DNA of 27,296 nt from a virus: IMG/VR virus record IMGVR_UViG_3300017739_001823, positions 1 through 27,296 of that record; one strand, written 5' to 3'. Positions 13,589 through 21,884 of the stretch are shown one piece after another. Both the position numbers and the translations under genes were made by a program. Numbering within the stretch: position 1 is the first letter of the stretch; every line of letters begins with the position of its first letter. The notes under the pieces are model-generated. The model was not told the DNA's origin. It searched no databases and saw nothing but the letters and a program-made list of their open reading frames with translations.

Positions 13589-14114
13589 AGCAGTAGCAAT
13601 TGGTGGTGTTCCGGCCACAGGCAAATCAACACTTATGAAACAAATAATATCTACAAAAGGCACAAAAAGTCTGACCTCTTGGAAATATGGATTGATCAAT
13701 GGTTATTTGTTAGATGATGTTTGTGTCATAGGAACTTATCCTGCTAACGAGACTTTTGGTGGTACGGATCGTCTATCAATGGCATCACCAGTAGATATGA
13801 TGAAGTTTATGGATTTTAATAAATATAGTTTTATCTTTGAGGGTGACAGATTGTTCACAAAGAAAATACTTACCAAAGCAAGTAAGTTGTTTGATTTAAA
13901 AATTATCATATTAGAGCAATCTGATGAGACATTAAAAGAAAGACATATATTGCGTGGCGACACACAATCAGAGAAGTTTTTAAAGGGCCGTAAAACAAAG
14001 ATACAAAATATCAAAGAAGATGAGGCAGTCAAAGATTTAATACAGTTATATACACTTGAGGAATTCAAAGACACTGACCACCTCACAAAAGAAATTATCA
14101 GTTATCTTTGGTGA
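13575..14114 (+). CDS. P-loop 5-hydroxymethyl-dU DNA kinase
   Basis: A 179-residue P-loop kinase. Walker A is GVPATGKS (11-18). Further motifs are GGTDRLSM (62-69), reminiscent of the substrate loop in phage 5-hmdU DNA kinases, FEGDRLF (88-94), and the C-terminal lid Arg residues (KERHILRGD). These kinases phosphorylate the 5-hydroxymethyl group of hydroxymethyluracil in DNA, activating it for the transferase encoded just upstream. It is the last gene of the rightward operon and runs 17 bases tail-to-tail into the convergent primase-helicase gene. A generic small P-loop kinase is possible, but its place next to an aGPT-type gene makes the DNA kinase call strong. Confidence 0.82.
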   Translation: MARYKAVAIGGVPATGKSTLMKQIISTKGTKSLTSWKYGLINGYLLDDVCVIGTYPANETFGGTDRLSMASPVDMMKFMDFNKYSFIFEGDRLFTKKILTKASKLFDLKIIILEQSDETLKERHILRGDTQSEKFLKGRKTKIQNIKEDEAVKDLIQLYTLEEFKDTDHLTKEIISYLW

Positions 14115-15834
14115 AGTCAATAGCATCCCAATCTCCAATACTTTCAAATGGTTTGAACTTCTTTGTCTCTAAATCATATATAAACTTGGCTTGACCTATT
14201 TGCCCATACAAATCTTGCTCTCTGATTTTTCTAGTTATGACTGATGTTGTTTCATCACCACCGTTTGTTGGATCTGAGAAATTTCTGTGAACAGTCAAAA
14301 CTGCATCAGCCTGATTATGCCAATGAGCAGCACCACTTATGTCGTATGCAGTAGGTGGCTGATATGTGCCTTTATCAGTCTTGGGTAGTTTGGTTGGGTG
14401 TGCTACAACCCAAAACACAATCTCATATATTTTTGTAAATCTTTTACAAGTTGAAATAAAGTCTCTTATGTGTTCATCTTCTCTTGCATTACCAGATCGT
14501 TTTGCATCAACCTCATTGTATGGGTCTATGATTATACCATCTATCCCATATTTGAATATTGCACTCTTAGCAACTTTTAATATGAAATCAAGATTTGGTA
14601 CTGCTTCTTTTGCTTCAATAAAATAAAAATGATTATGTATAAACTTCAATCCCTTTATCAACTCATCTTTGCTGATGCGTTCATCTAAATTCACATCAAA
14701 AGGTTTACCAATATACATTTGCAACAATCTTCTTATGTGCATTGATGTTGAATGCTCAGGTGAATATATAGCAAATCTCCAACCGTGTTTTTCTGCAAGA
14801 AGTAGCAGTACTTGGTCAAGAAATAAACTCTTACCATGATTTGGAATACCAGTAACTACATGAAATGTGCCTTTAAGTATTTTATATAAGTTATCAAGAC
14901 CTTTGAGACCTATCTCATACGGCTTTTCATAATTGCCTTCATACAGATCTTGTATTTGGTCCCAATAATCATTTGCAGTATAAAGGCCATCAACAGGATA
15001 TGGTTTACAGTTATCAACAACCTCTTTAAGAGTTACGGCACCATGTTTTGTTAGAACTTCATTAGCATCTTTGCAACCTTCCGGCAAAGAAACATACCAA
15101 CATAGGTCTTTACCAAACCTATGCAATAACTCTTTATGTAATGCACGACCACTAGAATCATTGTCAGTAAATATAATTACTTTCTTGGCAACCAACGGAC
15201 ATTGTTTCAATGGCTCAAACCGTGCATCATCTTTAGCAAATTTGGCTTCTTTCGGTGCACCATTAGGGAGAGTAGTACCATTTTTGAAACCAACTTCTGC
15301 TAAAGACAATACATCCATTTCACCCTCAACAAATATGACAGTATCTTCTTTATAAATATTGTCATAGTTATACAAGGTTGGTCTGGTGTTTGGACTTTGT
15401 TTGAATTTCTTGTCCGGTGTTCTGAATTTTATATTAGCCAGATTTGATGACTTATCATAATAAGGAAAAGCAATCCAACTGTTCTCACTATATATCTTAA
15501 ACAGATCTACTGTGTTTTTTGATATGCCTCTTTTCTTAAAAAACTCATACATAGAATCTTTTTTGACTGGCTTAACATTTTGTGTAGGCCGAGCATATTC
15601 TTTTTTCTTTTCGTATGGTTTGTAAATCCCATAACTGTCAGACCAAACACCTTTGTAGCCACAATGATGACAGTTCCACAAAGCCGTATCAGATTTAATT
15701 GTAAGGCTCAACGGATTGTCGTGAGGCTTGTGAGGTGGTTGACATTGAGGACATTTCAACTTTTGACTGCCCTTAGATGTATCGTAATTCTTAATTCCTT
15801 CGGAATCTAATTTCTTTTGTAATTCATAACTCAT
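14098..15834 (-). CDS. Primase-helicase (T7 gp4/Twinkle-like)
   Basis: A 578-residue bifunctional replication enzyme. Residues 28-58 hold a CPQC...CHHC zinc ribbon that recognises primer sites, about 160-250 a TOPRIM domain (catalytic Glu170 in FVEGEMD; TDNDSSGR at 223-230), and about 300-560 a RecA-like hexameric helicase with Walker A GIPNHGKS (329-336), Walker B IIIDPYN (435-441), a sensor His479 (VVAHPTK) and the DnaB/Twinkle motif SGAAHWHNQADAVLTVHR. It synthesises primers and unwinds DNA at the replication fork. All active-site motifs seem intact. It follows the initiator-like gene with a two-base gap. No DNA polymerase is in the window. Confidence 0.95.
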   Translation of the reverse strand: MSYELQKKLDSEGIKNYDTSKGSQKLKCPQCQPPHKPHDNPLSLTIKSDTALWNCHHCGYKGVWSDSYGIYKPYEKKKEYARPTQNVKPVKKDSMYEFFKKRGISKNTVDLFKIYSENSWIAFPYYDKSSNLANIKFRTPDKKFKQSPNTRPTLYNYDNIYKEDTVIFVEGEMDVLSLAEVGFKNGTTLPNGAPKEAKFAKDDARFEPLKQCPLVAKKVIIFTDNDSSGRALHKELLHRFGKDLCWYVSLPEGCKDANEVLTKHGAVTLKEVVDNCKPYPVDGLYTANDYWDQIQDLYEGNYEKPYEIGLKGLDNLYKILKGTFHVVTGIPNHGKSLFLDQVLLLLAEKHGWRFAIYSPEHSTSMHIRRLLQMYIGKPFDVNLDERISKDELIKGLKFIHNHFYFIEAKEAVPNLDFILKVAKSAIFKYGIDGIIIDPYNEVDAKRSGNAREDEHIRDFISTCKRFTKIYEIVFWVVAHPTKLPKTDKGTYQPPTAYDISGAAHWHNQADAVLTVHRNFSDPTNGGDETTSVITRKIREQDLYGQIGQAKFIYDLETKKFKPFESIGDWDAIDFTKDN

Positions 15835-15836
15835 AA

Positions 15837-16469
15837 TTATCCTTGTAAAAATCCTTTATCATTCGTTGTATCTTTTGGTGGGACAAATTTTAAAAACTCT
15901 TCCCATCTTCTTCCATTCAGCCAAGTAGTTGCATGAGGAATAAATTTATCCTCTGTCTTATTTATTTCGCAGATCCTCGCATAATTTATACAAGCCGTTT
16001 GTATCTTTAATGCAGATTCTATCTTTATGGCTTTTTGAAAGGCCTTTGCACTTGCATACTTTCCAACCTTCCTTGGATAATCAGACCAAAATGTTGTGAA
16101 GTCTTTTGAATATAAAGTTTTTGTATCTTCTTTAGTATTAACAGGTTGCGTAACGGTATGCTTCACCGTGTCCTGCACCCTAGAGGTTTTTGCACCCATA
16201 TCCAAAAGTAATGTGTAACGGTTAGATGTATAACCACCATTCGCAGTTTTGCGATGTTCAATAGATAACAAACCAAGAGCCTCAAACTCTTTTATAGTTC
16301 TTTGCACTCCTTTAGTATCTTTTAGGCCCACCATATCTGCTATATGTCTATGTGATGGATAGCATTGATTCTTTTCATCAGCATAATTACATAACAGTAA
16401 CAATATAAGTTTTTTTGTAGGCGACAGGCCATTAACTTGCCAACCGGCATGAAACATTTGCACAGACAT
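15837..16469 (-). CDS. Replication-initiator-like wHTH protein (RepO/DnaD-like)
   Basis: A 210-residue protein. The N-terminal winged helix is visible as SPTKKLILLLLCNYADEKNQ, CYPSHRHIADMVGL and GVQRTIKEFEALGLLSIEHR, typical of phage replication O-type and helicase-loader proteins. A basic linker (about 95-125) leads to a C-terminal region (FWSDYPRKVGKYASAKAFQKAI ... HATTWLNGRRWEEF, each below 25 residues) common in phage replisome-organiser proteins. It probably binds the origin or loads the helicase encoded by the next gene. The start is two bases after the preceding small gene. Confidence 0.8.
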   Translation of the reverse strand: MSVQMFHAGWQVNGLSPTKKLILLLLCNYADEKNQCYPSHRHIADMVGLKDTKGVQRTIKEFEALGLLSIEHRKTANGGYTSNRYTLLLDMGAKTSRVQDTVKHTVTQPVNTKEDTKTLYSKDFTTFWSDYPRKVGKYASAKAFQKAIKIESALKIQTACINYARICEINKTEDKFIPHATTWLNGRRWEEFLKFVPPKDTTNDKGFLQG

Positions 16470-16471
16470 AA

Positions 16472-16618
16472 TTATTTGTGCTTAGTTTTTTTCTTTTTCT
16501 TTGGATTCTTGAAACCTACTGTCTCAACAATCAAATGGTCTTTCATCCACTTATCTGAGACACCGTCTCTTTTGAGTGCATTGTATAACGCATTTTTAAA
16601 ATCATCTGATTTACTCAT
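16472..16618 (-). CDS. Small basic hypothetical protein
   Basis: A 48-residue frame on the minus strand with a perfect AAGGAGG Shine-Dalgarno upstream of the ATG. It reads MSKSDDFKNALYNALKRDG, a short helix, then a Lys-rich tail (NPKKKKKTKHK) that could bind nucleic acid. It fits exactly between two leftward genes, with the replication gene beginning two bases after its stop. No family recognised. Confidence 0.65.
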   Translation of the reverse strand: MSKSDDFKNALYNALKRDGVSDKWMKDHLIVETVGFKNPKKKKKTKHK

Positions 16619-16645
16619 AATTCCTCCTTATTGAATATGTATTAA

Positions 16646-16828
16646 TCATAGGCGACTTATCTCCCTTATGCTAATAATCTCATCTTCATAAATAATATTA
16701 TCAGCACAATAGCGATTTAGTCTTTGATAAAGTTCAAGCAGATCTGAAACAATCATAAACACATGGTCTTGTCTTTGCTCTTTGGCCCACTTGCCGTCAC
16801 TACGAAAAGTTATCATATATTTATTCAT
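16646..16828 (-). CDS. Small hypothetical protein
   Basis: A 60-residue protein, no recognised family. It begins MNKYMITFRSDGKWAKEQ and ends with an acidic stretch (NIIYEDEIISIREISRL), looking like a small alpha/beta domain. The start at 16828 is supported by GGAG six bases upstream and gives a short overlap with the upstream gene; a start at 16879 would overlap it by 59 bases. Confidence 0.65.
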   Translation of the reverse strand: MNKYMITFRSDGKWAKEQRQDHVFMIVSDLLELYQRLNRYCADNIIYEDEIISIREISRL

Positions 16829-17090
16829 ACTGCTCTCCGAAAAGTTTTTTATTAAACTCATCAACAGGCATTTCATCAATGATTAATCTTTCGTTACTAT
16901 CTAAAACATTATTGATAACGATTTCGTCTGTAACTATTGTCCATTGCGAATTATCAACAGACTCATCTTTAAGAAGTGGTGCTGTCCATAAAGCATCATA
17001 ATAACCATCTACAGTTTCCATAATGTAAGCGTTTCCTTCATATAAAGATACTGTGTATATTTCGTATTTGTTTTGATTTGTTTTATTCAT
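16821..17090 (-). CDS. Small acidic hypothetical protein
   Basis: An 89-residue, acidic protein with no recognised family. Beta-like segments (YEIYTVSLYEGNAYIMETV; WTIVTDEIVINNVL) alternate with short helices. It is the first gene of the leftward replication operon, after the divergent control region, with TTGGAG upstream of its ATG. Small acidic early proteins sometimes mimic DNA or inhibit host functions, but nothing here shows that. Confidence 0.65.
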   Translation of the reverse strand: MNKTNQNKYEIYTVSLYEGNAYIMETVDGYYDALWTAPLLKDESVDNSQWTIVTDEIVINNVLDSNERLIIDEMPVDEFNKKLFGEQYE

Positions 17091-17108
17091 TTTTACTCCA
17101 AAAAAAAT

Positions 17109-17129
17109 TCAACTCAAGGAGTCATTATG
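17109..17129 (-). promoter_or_regulatory. Shared leftward regulatory motif, copy 2
   Basis: Minus-strand CATAATGA (17122-17129), three bases, CTTGAGTTGA (17109-17118), then a T-run and Shine-Dalgarno. It is the same word pair as upstream of the 325-aa gene, but with a spacer 10 bases shorter. It lies in the 163-base divergent region 17091-17253, which holds no gene. Confidence 0.45.
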
Positions 17130-17179
17130 TGCCAACCAAGATAGAAAGCAATAAAAAACTATCCCTATACGGAATAAAT

Positions 17180-17190
17180 TATGCTAATAT
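17180..17190 (+). promoter_or_regulatory. Extended -10 promoter-like site before packaging genes
   Basis: TATGCTAATAT contains TGC directly before TAATAT, an extended -10 pattern, 63 bases before the terminase small-subunit start. The same 11-mer lies before the holin-like gene at 1825-1835. GGAATAAATT (17171-17180) adjoins it. Confidence 0.4.
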
Positions 17191-17253
17191 CTTTGGTAAA
17201 CCTTGAATACATTGCATTTTATGTAAAAATAATCTGGGAAAAAATGGGAATAC

Positions 17254-17817
17254 ATGAATAAAAAAACTTCAAAACTAAGAAAACTAACACCAAAAATAAA
17301 AGATGACATCAGGCAAAGTTTTGTTTATGGCATAGATAACGAAGGTGTAAAAGAGTACCCAACTTTAGATGCATTAATAAAGAAACACAAAGTAGCAAAG
17401 TCAAGTTTATACAGATTAGCACAAACAGAAAAATGGAAGTTTCAAAGAGATGACCACCAAAGATCGTTTGAGCAAGAGATAGAAAAACAAAGGGTGCAAA
17501 GAAGGGTTGAAGAATCAATAGGTTTTGATAACAGCTCAATAAATTTAGCAAAAGGCATTTATAGCACAGTCGCAAAGATGCTTACAGAAAATACGAACAG
17601 ATTGAATAGAGGCCAGTTAGGTATGCCTGCAGCACAGTTGCGTAGCTTAGTTTCAGCAGCATCTATTGCACAACGGATTGCTAAACTAGCACTTGGAGAA
17701 TCAACGGAGAATATTAATGCCAACATCAAAGACGACACTGCCTTCAGAGATGCTATGGAAATCTTGGACGAGTATGCAAGAGCCAAGTCAAGCAGCAACG
17801 ACATTACTTTACAGTAA
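17254..17817 (+). CDS. terS: Terminase small subunit-like protein
   Basis: A 187-residue protein beginning with a helix-turn-helix region (TLDALIKKHKVAKSSLYRLAQ, about 38-58) that would recognise the packaging site on phage DNA, followed by a helical oligomerisation region rich in Gln, Arg and Glu. Terminase small subunits vary too much for a motif-level proof; the call rests on HTH, size and position directly before and overlapping the large subunit gene. It is the first gene of the rightward packaging/structure operon. Confidence 0.7.
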   Translation: MNKKTSKLRKLTPKIKDDIRQSFVYGIDNEGVKEYPTLDALIKKHKVAKSSLYRLAQTEKWKFQRDDHQRSFEQEIEKQRVQRRVEESIGFDNSSINLAKGIYSTVAKMLTENTNRLNRGQLGMPAAQLRSLVSAASIAQRIAKLALGESTENINANIKDDTAFRDAMEILDEYARAKSSSNDITLQ

Positions 17818-19024
17818 TTGGATTAATACAGCACGAAGCAAACAGATCGCACCAAGCAAAGATTTTTTTATATGGCTTATATTGGCCGGTAGAGGTTGGG
17901 GAAAAACAAGAACAGGTGCACAAGATATTGCCCTCTATGCACTACGCAATCCCAATGTTAATTGTGCAGTTGTAGCACCAACGCATGGAGACTTGAGGAG
18001 AGTATGTTTTGGAGGCCCATCAGGTCTTATGTCAATAATCCCAGAAGAATGTTTAGACGCAAAAAAGCAGAAAGGTTATTCATCATCATTAAATGAAATC
18101 AGATTAAACAACGGCTCCAAGATTATAGGATTTGCAGCACAAGAGCCGGATAGGTTAAGAGGACCACAGTTTCACCGTGCATGGTGTGATGAGTTAGCCG
18201 TGTGGAGATACCCAGAAGCATTTGACCAACTTATGTTTGGTTTGAGGCTTGGTGATAAACCACAATGTATCATCACAACAACACCAAAGCCAACAAAGAT
18301 AATAAAAGATCTAATCGGAAGGGAAGATTGCATAACATATCGTGGTAGCACATTTGAGAATGTTGAGAATCTTGCTGAGTCAGCACTTGATATGCTTAAA
18401 GAGAAATACGAGGGAACAAACTTAGGCCGTCAGGAATTGTTTGCAGAAATAATAGATTCAGTAGAGGGTGCATTGTGGAATAGTGAACTCATTGAAGAAG
18501 CAAGAATGTCAGAAGATACAGACCAAGAACTCAAACAAATAGTAGTCAGCATAGATCCGGCAGTCACCAATAATCCTAACAGTGATGAGACTGGCATACT
18601 GGTAGTTGGAAAAGACCACAAAAACGAGTATTATGTACTTGACGACCTGTCTGATCGGTATAGTCCAGACGGATGGGCAAGGAAAGCAATCAATGCATAT
18701 TATGATTGGAATGCTGACCGTATCGTTGCTGAGGTAAACAACGGTGGGGATTTAGTGGAACGGTTATTAAGAAGCATAGATGTCAATATTCCTTATCGTG
18801 CAGTGAGAGCCAGTAGAGGTAAGATTATCAGGGCCGAGCCGATAAGTGCTTTATACGAGCAAAGGAAAGTGCATCACATTGGGAGTTTTCCTGAGTTAGA
18901 AAGTCAAATGTGTTCTTTTACAGGAGAATCAAACCAGTCGTCACCAGACCGTCTTGATGCTTTAGTTTGGGGTTTAGCTGAACTAAGCAAATCAAGAGGA
19001 GAAGTAAATTGGAGAGTTAGCTGA
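17774..19024 (+). CDS. terL: Terminase large subunit
   Basis: A 416-residue DNA-packaging motor, ATPase followed by RNase-H-fold nuclease. With the ATG at 17774, Walker A is AGRGWGKT (38-45), Walker B ends CDE (138-140), the coupling motif TTTP is near 169, and nuclease acidic residues are Asp261 (SIDPAV), Glu320 (VAEVNNGG) and Asp395 (DRLDALVW). Upstream in-frame starts (TTG 17693, ATG 17717 and 17750) would only duplicate small-subunit coding sequence, and the family domain begins right after 17774. It overlaps the small-subunit gene by 44 bases and the portal start by one. Confidence 0.93.
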   Translation: MQEPSQAATTLLYSNWINTARSKQIAPSKDFFIWLILAGRGWGKTRTGAQDIALYALRNPNVNCAVVAPTHGDLRRVCFGGPSGLMSIIPEECLDAKKQKGYSSSLNEIRLNNGSKIIGFAAQEPDRLRGPQFHRAWCDELAVWRYPEAFDQLMFGLRLGDKPQCIITTTPKPTKIIKDLIGREDCITYRGSTFENVENLAESALDMLKEKYEGTNLGRQELFAEIIDSVEGALWNSELIEEARMSEDTDQELKQIVVSIDPAVTNNPNSDETGILVVGKDHKNEYYVLDDLSDRYSPDGWARKAINAYYDWNADRIVAEVNNGGDLVERLLRSIDVNIPYRAVRASRGKIIRAEPISALYEQRKVHHIGSFPELESQMCSFTGESNQSSPDRLDALVWGLAELSKSRGEVNWRVS

Positions 19025-21075
19025 TGGCACAAAGAAAGAATTTTTTTCAAAGACTGTTTGGAACACAAGATGTCCCAATAAGAAAACAAGAATCAATGAT
19101 GGGCTACTTCGGTATGCCCACAGGTAAATCAAGAGACTACGACTATCACGATCTTGCTGATGAAGGATATTTGCAGAATGCGATTGTTTACAGATGCGTA
19201 AACGAAATATCAAAAGGTGCATCAGCAGTACCAATACAAATTTATGCAGGTGATGAATTATTAGAAAGACATCCACTTATAGATTTGATGGCAAGACCAA
19301 ACCCACTACAATCAAGAAGTGAGTTCATATCATCTTTGTCAGGCTTCTTACTGCTTTCTGGTAACTGTTATATATTGAAAACAGGCAATGCAGGACCACC
19401 ACAAGAGTTACATTTTTTAAGACCAGACCGTGTTGAGATAAATGCATCACGAAACAAAACAATACCTGATTCATACGACTATAAGATTAATGGCAAAGTA
19501 TCAGCTAAATATCCTGTGGACCCAGAGACAGGTAAAAGTGATGTTAAACAAATCAAGTTATGGAATCCAATAGATGATTATTACGGTGCATCACCATTGT
19601 TTGCAGCAGCAGTAGAAGTTGACCAACACAACCTTGCTTCAAACCACAATATCAATTTGCTCTCTAATGGTGCAAGGCCTAGTGGTGCAGTTGTATTCAA
19701 ACCAAGAGACGACCAAGGATTTGATGTAAGTTTATCTGAATCTCAAAGACAGCAATTGCTAACAGATCTTAACAACAGATTTACAGGCTCACACAATGCA
19801 GGAAGACCTTTATTACTTGAAGGTGATTTTGATTGGAAAGAAATGTCATTAAGTCCAAAGGATATGGATTTCATAAACCTTAAACACATGGCAGCAACAG
19901 ACATAGCATTATGTTTTGGTGTTCCAAGCCAGTTAGTTGGTGTGCCTGATGCACAAACATATGCAAATGTGGCAGAAGCAAGATTGGCATTGTATGAAGA
20001 AACTATTATCCCACACCTTAAACAAATAGAATCAGACTTCAATGAGTGGTTAGTGCCTATGTATGGTGAAGGATTAGAGATGCGTTTTGATGTTGATTCT
20101 ATACCGGCCCTAGCTGAAAGAAAAAGAAGAACATTTGAAAACATGGTCCAAGCAGTAAACATGGGTATTCTTAGTAGAAACGAGGCAAGAGAAGAAATAG
20201 GAAGGAGTCCAGTTGATGGTGGTGATGACTTATATATTTCGGCAGCACTTATTCCTATTGGTGATACAGATGTGCCGGAGCCAGAAGATCCATTATCACC
20301 AGAAGAAGTGCCAGACCTAGAAGAAGGCATGGACCAACCAGAAGCAGAAGAAGATATTGATGAGGCCATGTTTGAAGACGAGGGTGACTGGTTTGAAGAT
20401 GCAATCAAAGCAATATCAGATATTGACCTAACACCAACAGACAGTATGAAGAACGAAGCACAAAGAGGTCTTGACTGGAGAAAAGAATATGGCAGAGGTG
20501 GAACACAGGTTGGTCTTGCGAGAGCAAACCAGTTGATACGCAAAGAAAGATTGTCGCCTGACACAGTATTGAGAATGTATAGCTTTTTCTCTAGACATGA
20601 AGTGGATAAGGAAGGCAGAGGATTCAGACCAAGCCAAGAGGGTTATCCAAGCAATGGTAGGATTGCGTGGGCCTTGTGGGGTGGTGATGCCGGTTTTAGT
20701 TGGTCAACAAGAAAGCGAAACCAAATAATGACAGAAAGGGATAAACAATATGAAGGTTTAGCCACAAAGAAAGTTACTGGTAAAGTTAGGGAAGGACTGT
20801 CAAACAAAGTTAAAGAACATAATGAGAAATATGGTGACAGTAAAACAAAACGAGTAACATTAAGAATGCTTGAGGCAGTATTTCGTAGAGGAGTGGGTGC
20901 GTACAATACGAACAGATCTTCGGTACGGCCCTCAGTGATAGCACAAGGTGGAAGTGACAGGTGGGCATATGCTCGTGTTAATTCTTTCTTAAGTGCATTG
21001 AGAACAGGCAGATTCAGAGGTGGTAAACATGACACAGATTTATTCCCAAAAGGTCACCCACTCAGTAGCAAGTAA
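19024..21075 (+). CDS. HK97-family portal protein with two extra C-terminal domains
   Basis: A 683-residue protein; typical HK97 portals have about 400-450 residues. Residues 1-400 are a full portal, with YRCVNEISKGASAVP, HPLIDLMARPNP, LSGNCYI, GASPL and the C-terminal MKHMAATDIA-like helix and FGVPSQLVG. The portal forms the dodecameric DNA channel at one capsid vertex. A very acidic linker (about 420-465) leads to a domain at about 468-570 (LDWRKEYGRGGTQVGLARAN; GRIAWALWGGDAG) and a basic one at about 605-683 (RMLEAVFRRGVGAYNTN; DRWAYARVNSFL) that resembles DUF5824. The frame is continuous, so the fusion looks genuine. The roles of the extra domains are unknown. Confidence 0.9.
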   Translation: MAQRKNFFQRLFGTQDVPIRKQESMMGYFGMPTGKSRDYDYHDLADEGYLQNAIVYRCVNEISKGASAVPIQIYAGDELLERHPLIDLMARPNPLQSRSEFISSLSGFLLLSGNCYILKTGNAGPPQELHFLRPDRVEINASRNKTIPDSYDYKINGKVSAKYPVDPETGKSDVKQIKLWNPIDDYYGASPLFAAAVEVDQHNLASNHNINLLSNGARPSGAVVFKPRDDQGFDVSLSESQRQQLLTDLNNRFTGSHNAGRPLLLEGDFDWKEMSLSPKDMDFINLKHMAATDIALCFGVPSQLVGVPDAQTYANVAEARLALYEETIIPHLKQIESDFNEWLVPMYGEGLEMRFDVDSIPALAERKRRTFENMVQAVNMGILSRNEAREEIGRSPVDGGDDLYISAALIPIGDTDVPEPEDPLSPEEVPDLEEGMDQPEAEEDIDEAMFEDEGDWFEDAIKAISDIDLTPTDSMKNEAQRGLDWRKEYGRGGTQVGLARANQLIRKERLSPDTVLRMYSFFSRHEVDKEGRGFRPSQEGYPSNGRIAWALWGGDAGFSWSTRKRNQIMTERDKQYEGLATKKVTGKVREGLSNKVKEHNEKYGDSKTKRVTLRMLEAVFRRGVGAYNTNRSSVRPSVIAQGGSDRWAYARVNSFLSALRTGRFRGGKHDTDLFPKGHPLSSK

Positions 21076-21880
21076 AGAATCTCATACAATACGGAGAAGG
21101 GTAAACACTGCAAGAGAAGCAAGAATACTTTTGCGTATAAAAAATAATCTTGAAAGAAGATTTGCCAAAAGAGTTTATGCAGTCATGCGGAAACAAGTCG
21201 GTGCATCTATGTTTCTGTATCGTGAGTTCGGAAGGTTTGAAGTTTCAGAGTTTGCAAGAAGAATGCAAGATGATTTCCAACCACTTATAGAACAACACTT
21301 CAAAAGAGTTTATAGAACTATCTTTGAGTTCAACGAAAACAAATACAATACTAACAATCAAAAACAAGAAGCAGAAGCATTTATATTCGGAAGGGCAAGA
21401 GACTTTGAAGAATTAGTTGCAGAATATTACAACTCAAGAAATCTTATTCTTGCCGGTGTATCAATCAATATTGCCAATCGTATAAGCAGAGACATAGACA
21501 GACTGCGAGTTGAAGGTTTGTCTATTGACCAGATAGCAAGAGAGATCGCTACAAAATATAGATTCTTAACGAGAGCAAGAGCCAATATGATTGCAAGAAC
21601 TGAAACACATAATGCAGCCGGACTTGCAAACCATAGGTATCACGGTATATTGCAAGAAGATACTGGTATTCAAATGATGAAGAAGTGGGTGCCAGTCAAT
21701 GATTTAAGAGTTAGAGATGCACACGGAGAAATGGCAAATAAACCTGCAATACCAATGGACGAGCCGTTTGAAGTCGGTGGTAAGTTAATGCAACATGTAG
21801 GGGATCCTAACGGTGGACCAGAAAATGTGATAAATTGTAGGTGTAGCATTGTTTATGTTGATGCTAGAGATATGGACTGA
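21029..21880 (+). CDS. Minor head protein, SPP1 gp7/Mu F-like
   Basis: A 283-residue head-morphogenesis protein of the Phage_Mu_F family. The hallmark C-terminal region is present: ARTETHNAAGLANHRY, then KKWVPVNDLRVRDAHGEM and the closing VINCRCSIVYV. The N-terminal half is basic and helical. Such proteins associate with the portal and DNA inside the head. I use the ATG at 21029, preceded by GAGGTGG, rather than the in-frame GTG at 21020; it overlaps the portal gene by 47 bases. Confidence 0.88.
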   Translation: MTQIYSQKVTHSVASKESHTIRRRVNTAREARILLRIKNNLERRFAKRVYAVMRKQVGASMFLYREFGRFEVSEFARRMQDDFQPLIEQHFKRVYRTIFEFNENKYNTNNQKQEAEAFIFGRARDFEELVAEYYNSRNLILAGVSINIANRISRDIDRLRVEGLSIDQIAREIATKYRFLTRARANMIARTETHNAAGLANHRYHGILQEDTGIQMMKKWVPVNDLRVRDAHGEMANKPAIPMDEPFEVGGKLMQHVGDPNGGPENVINCRCSIVYVDARDMD

Positions 21881-21884
21881 ATTG

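Noticed and set aside
17693-17773. Longer terminase large subunit starting at a TTG or earlier ATG
   Set aside because: The extra residues are a frame-shadow of the small subunit and precede the conserved N-terminus without a convincing Shine-Dalgarno.
19743-20564. Long minus-strand open frame inside the portal gene
   Set aside because: Ser/Leu-rich shadow of a highly biased coding strand; the plus-strand portal is clearly recognised.
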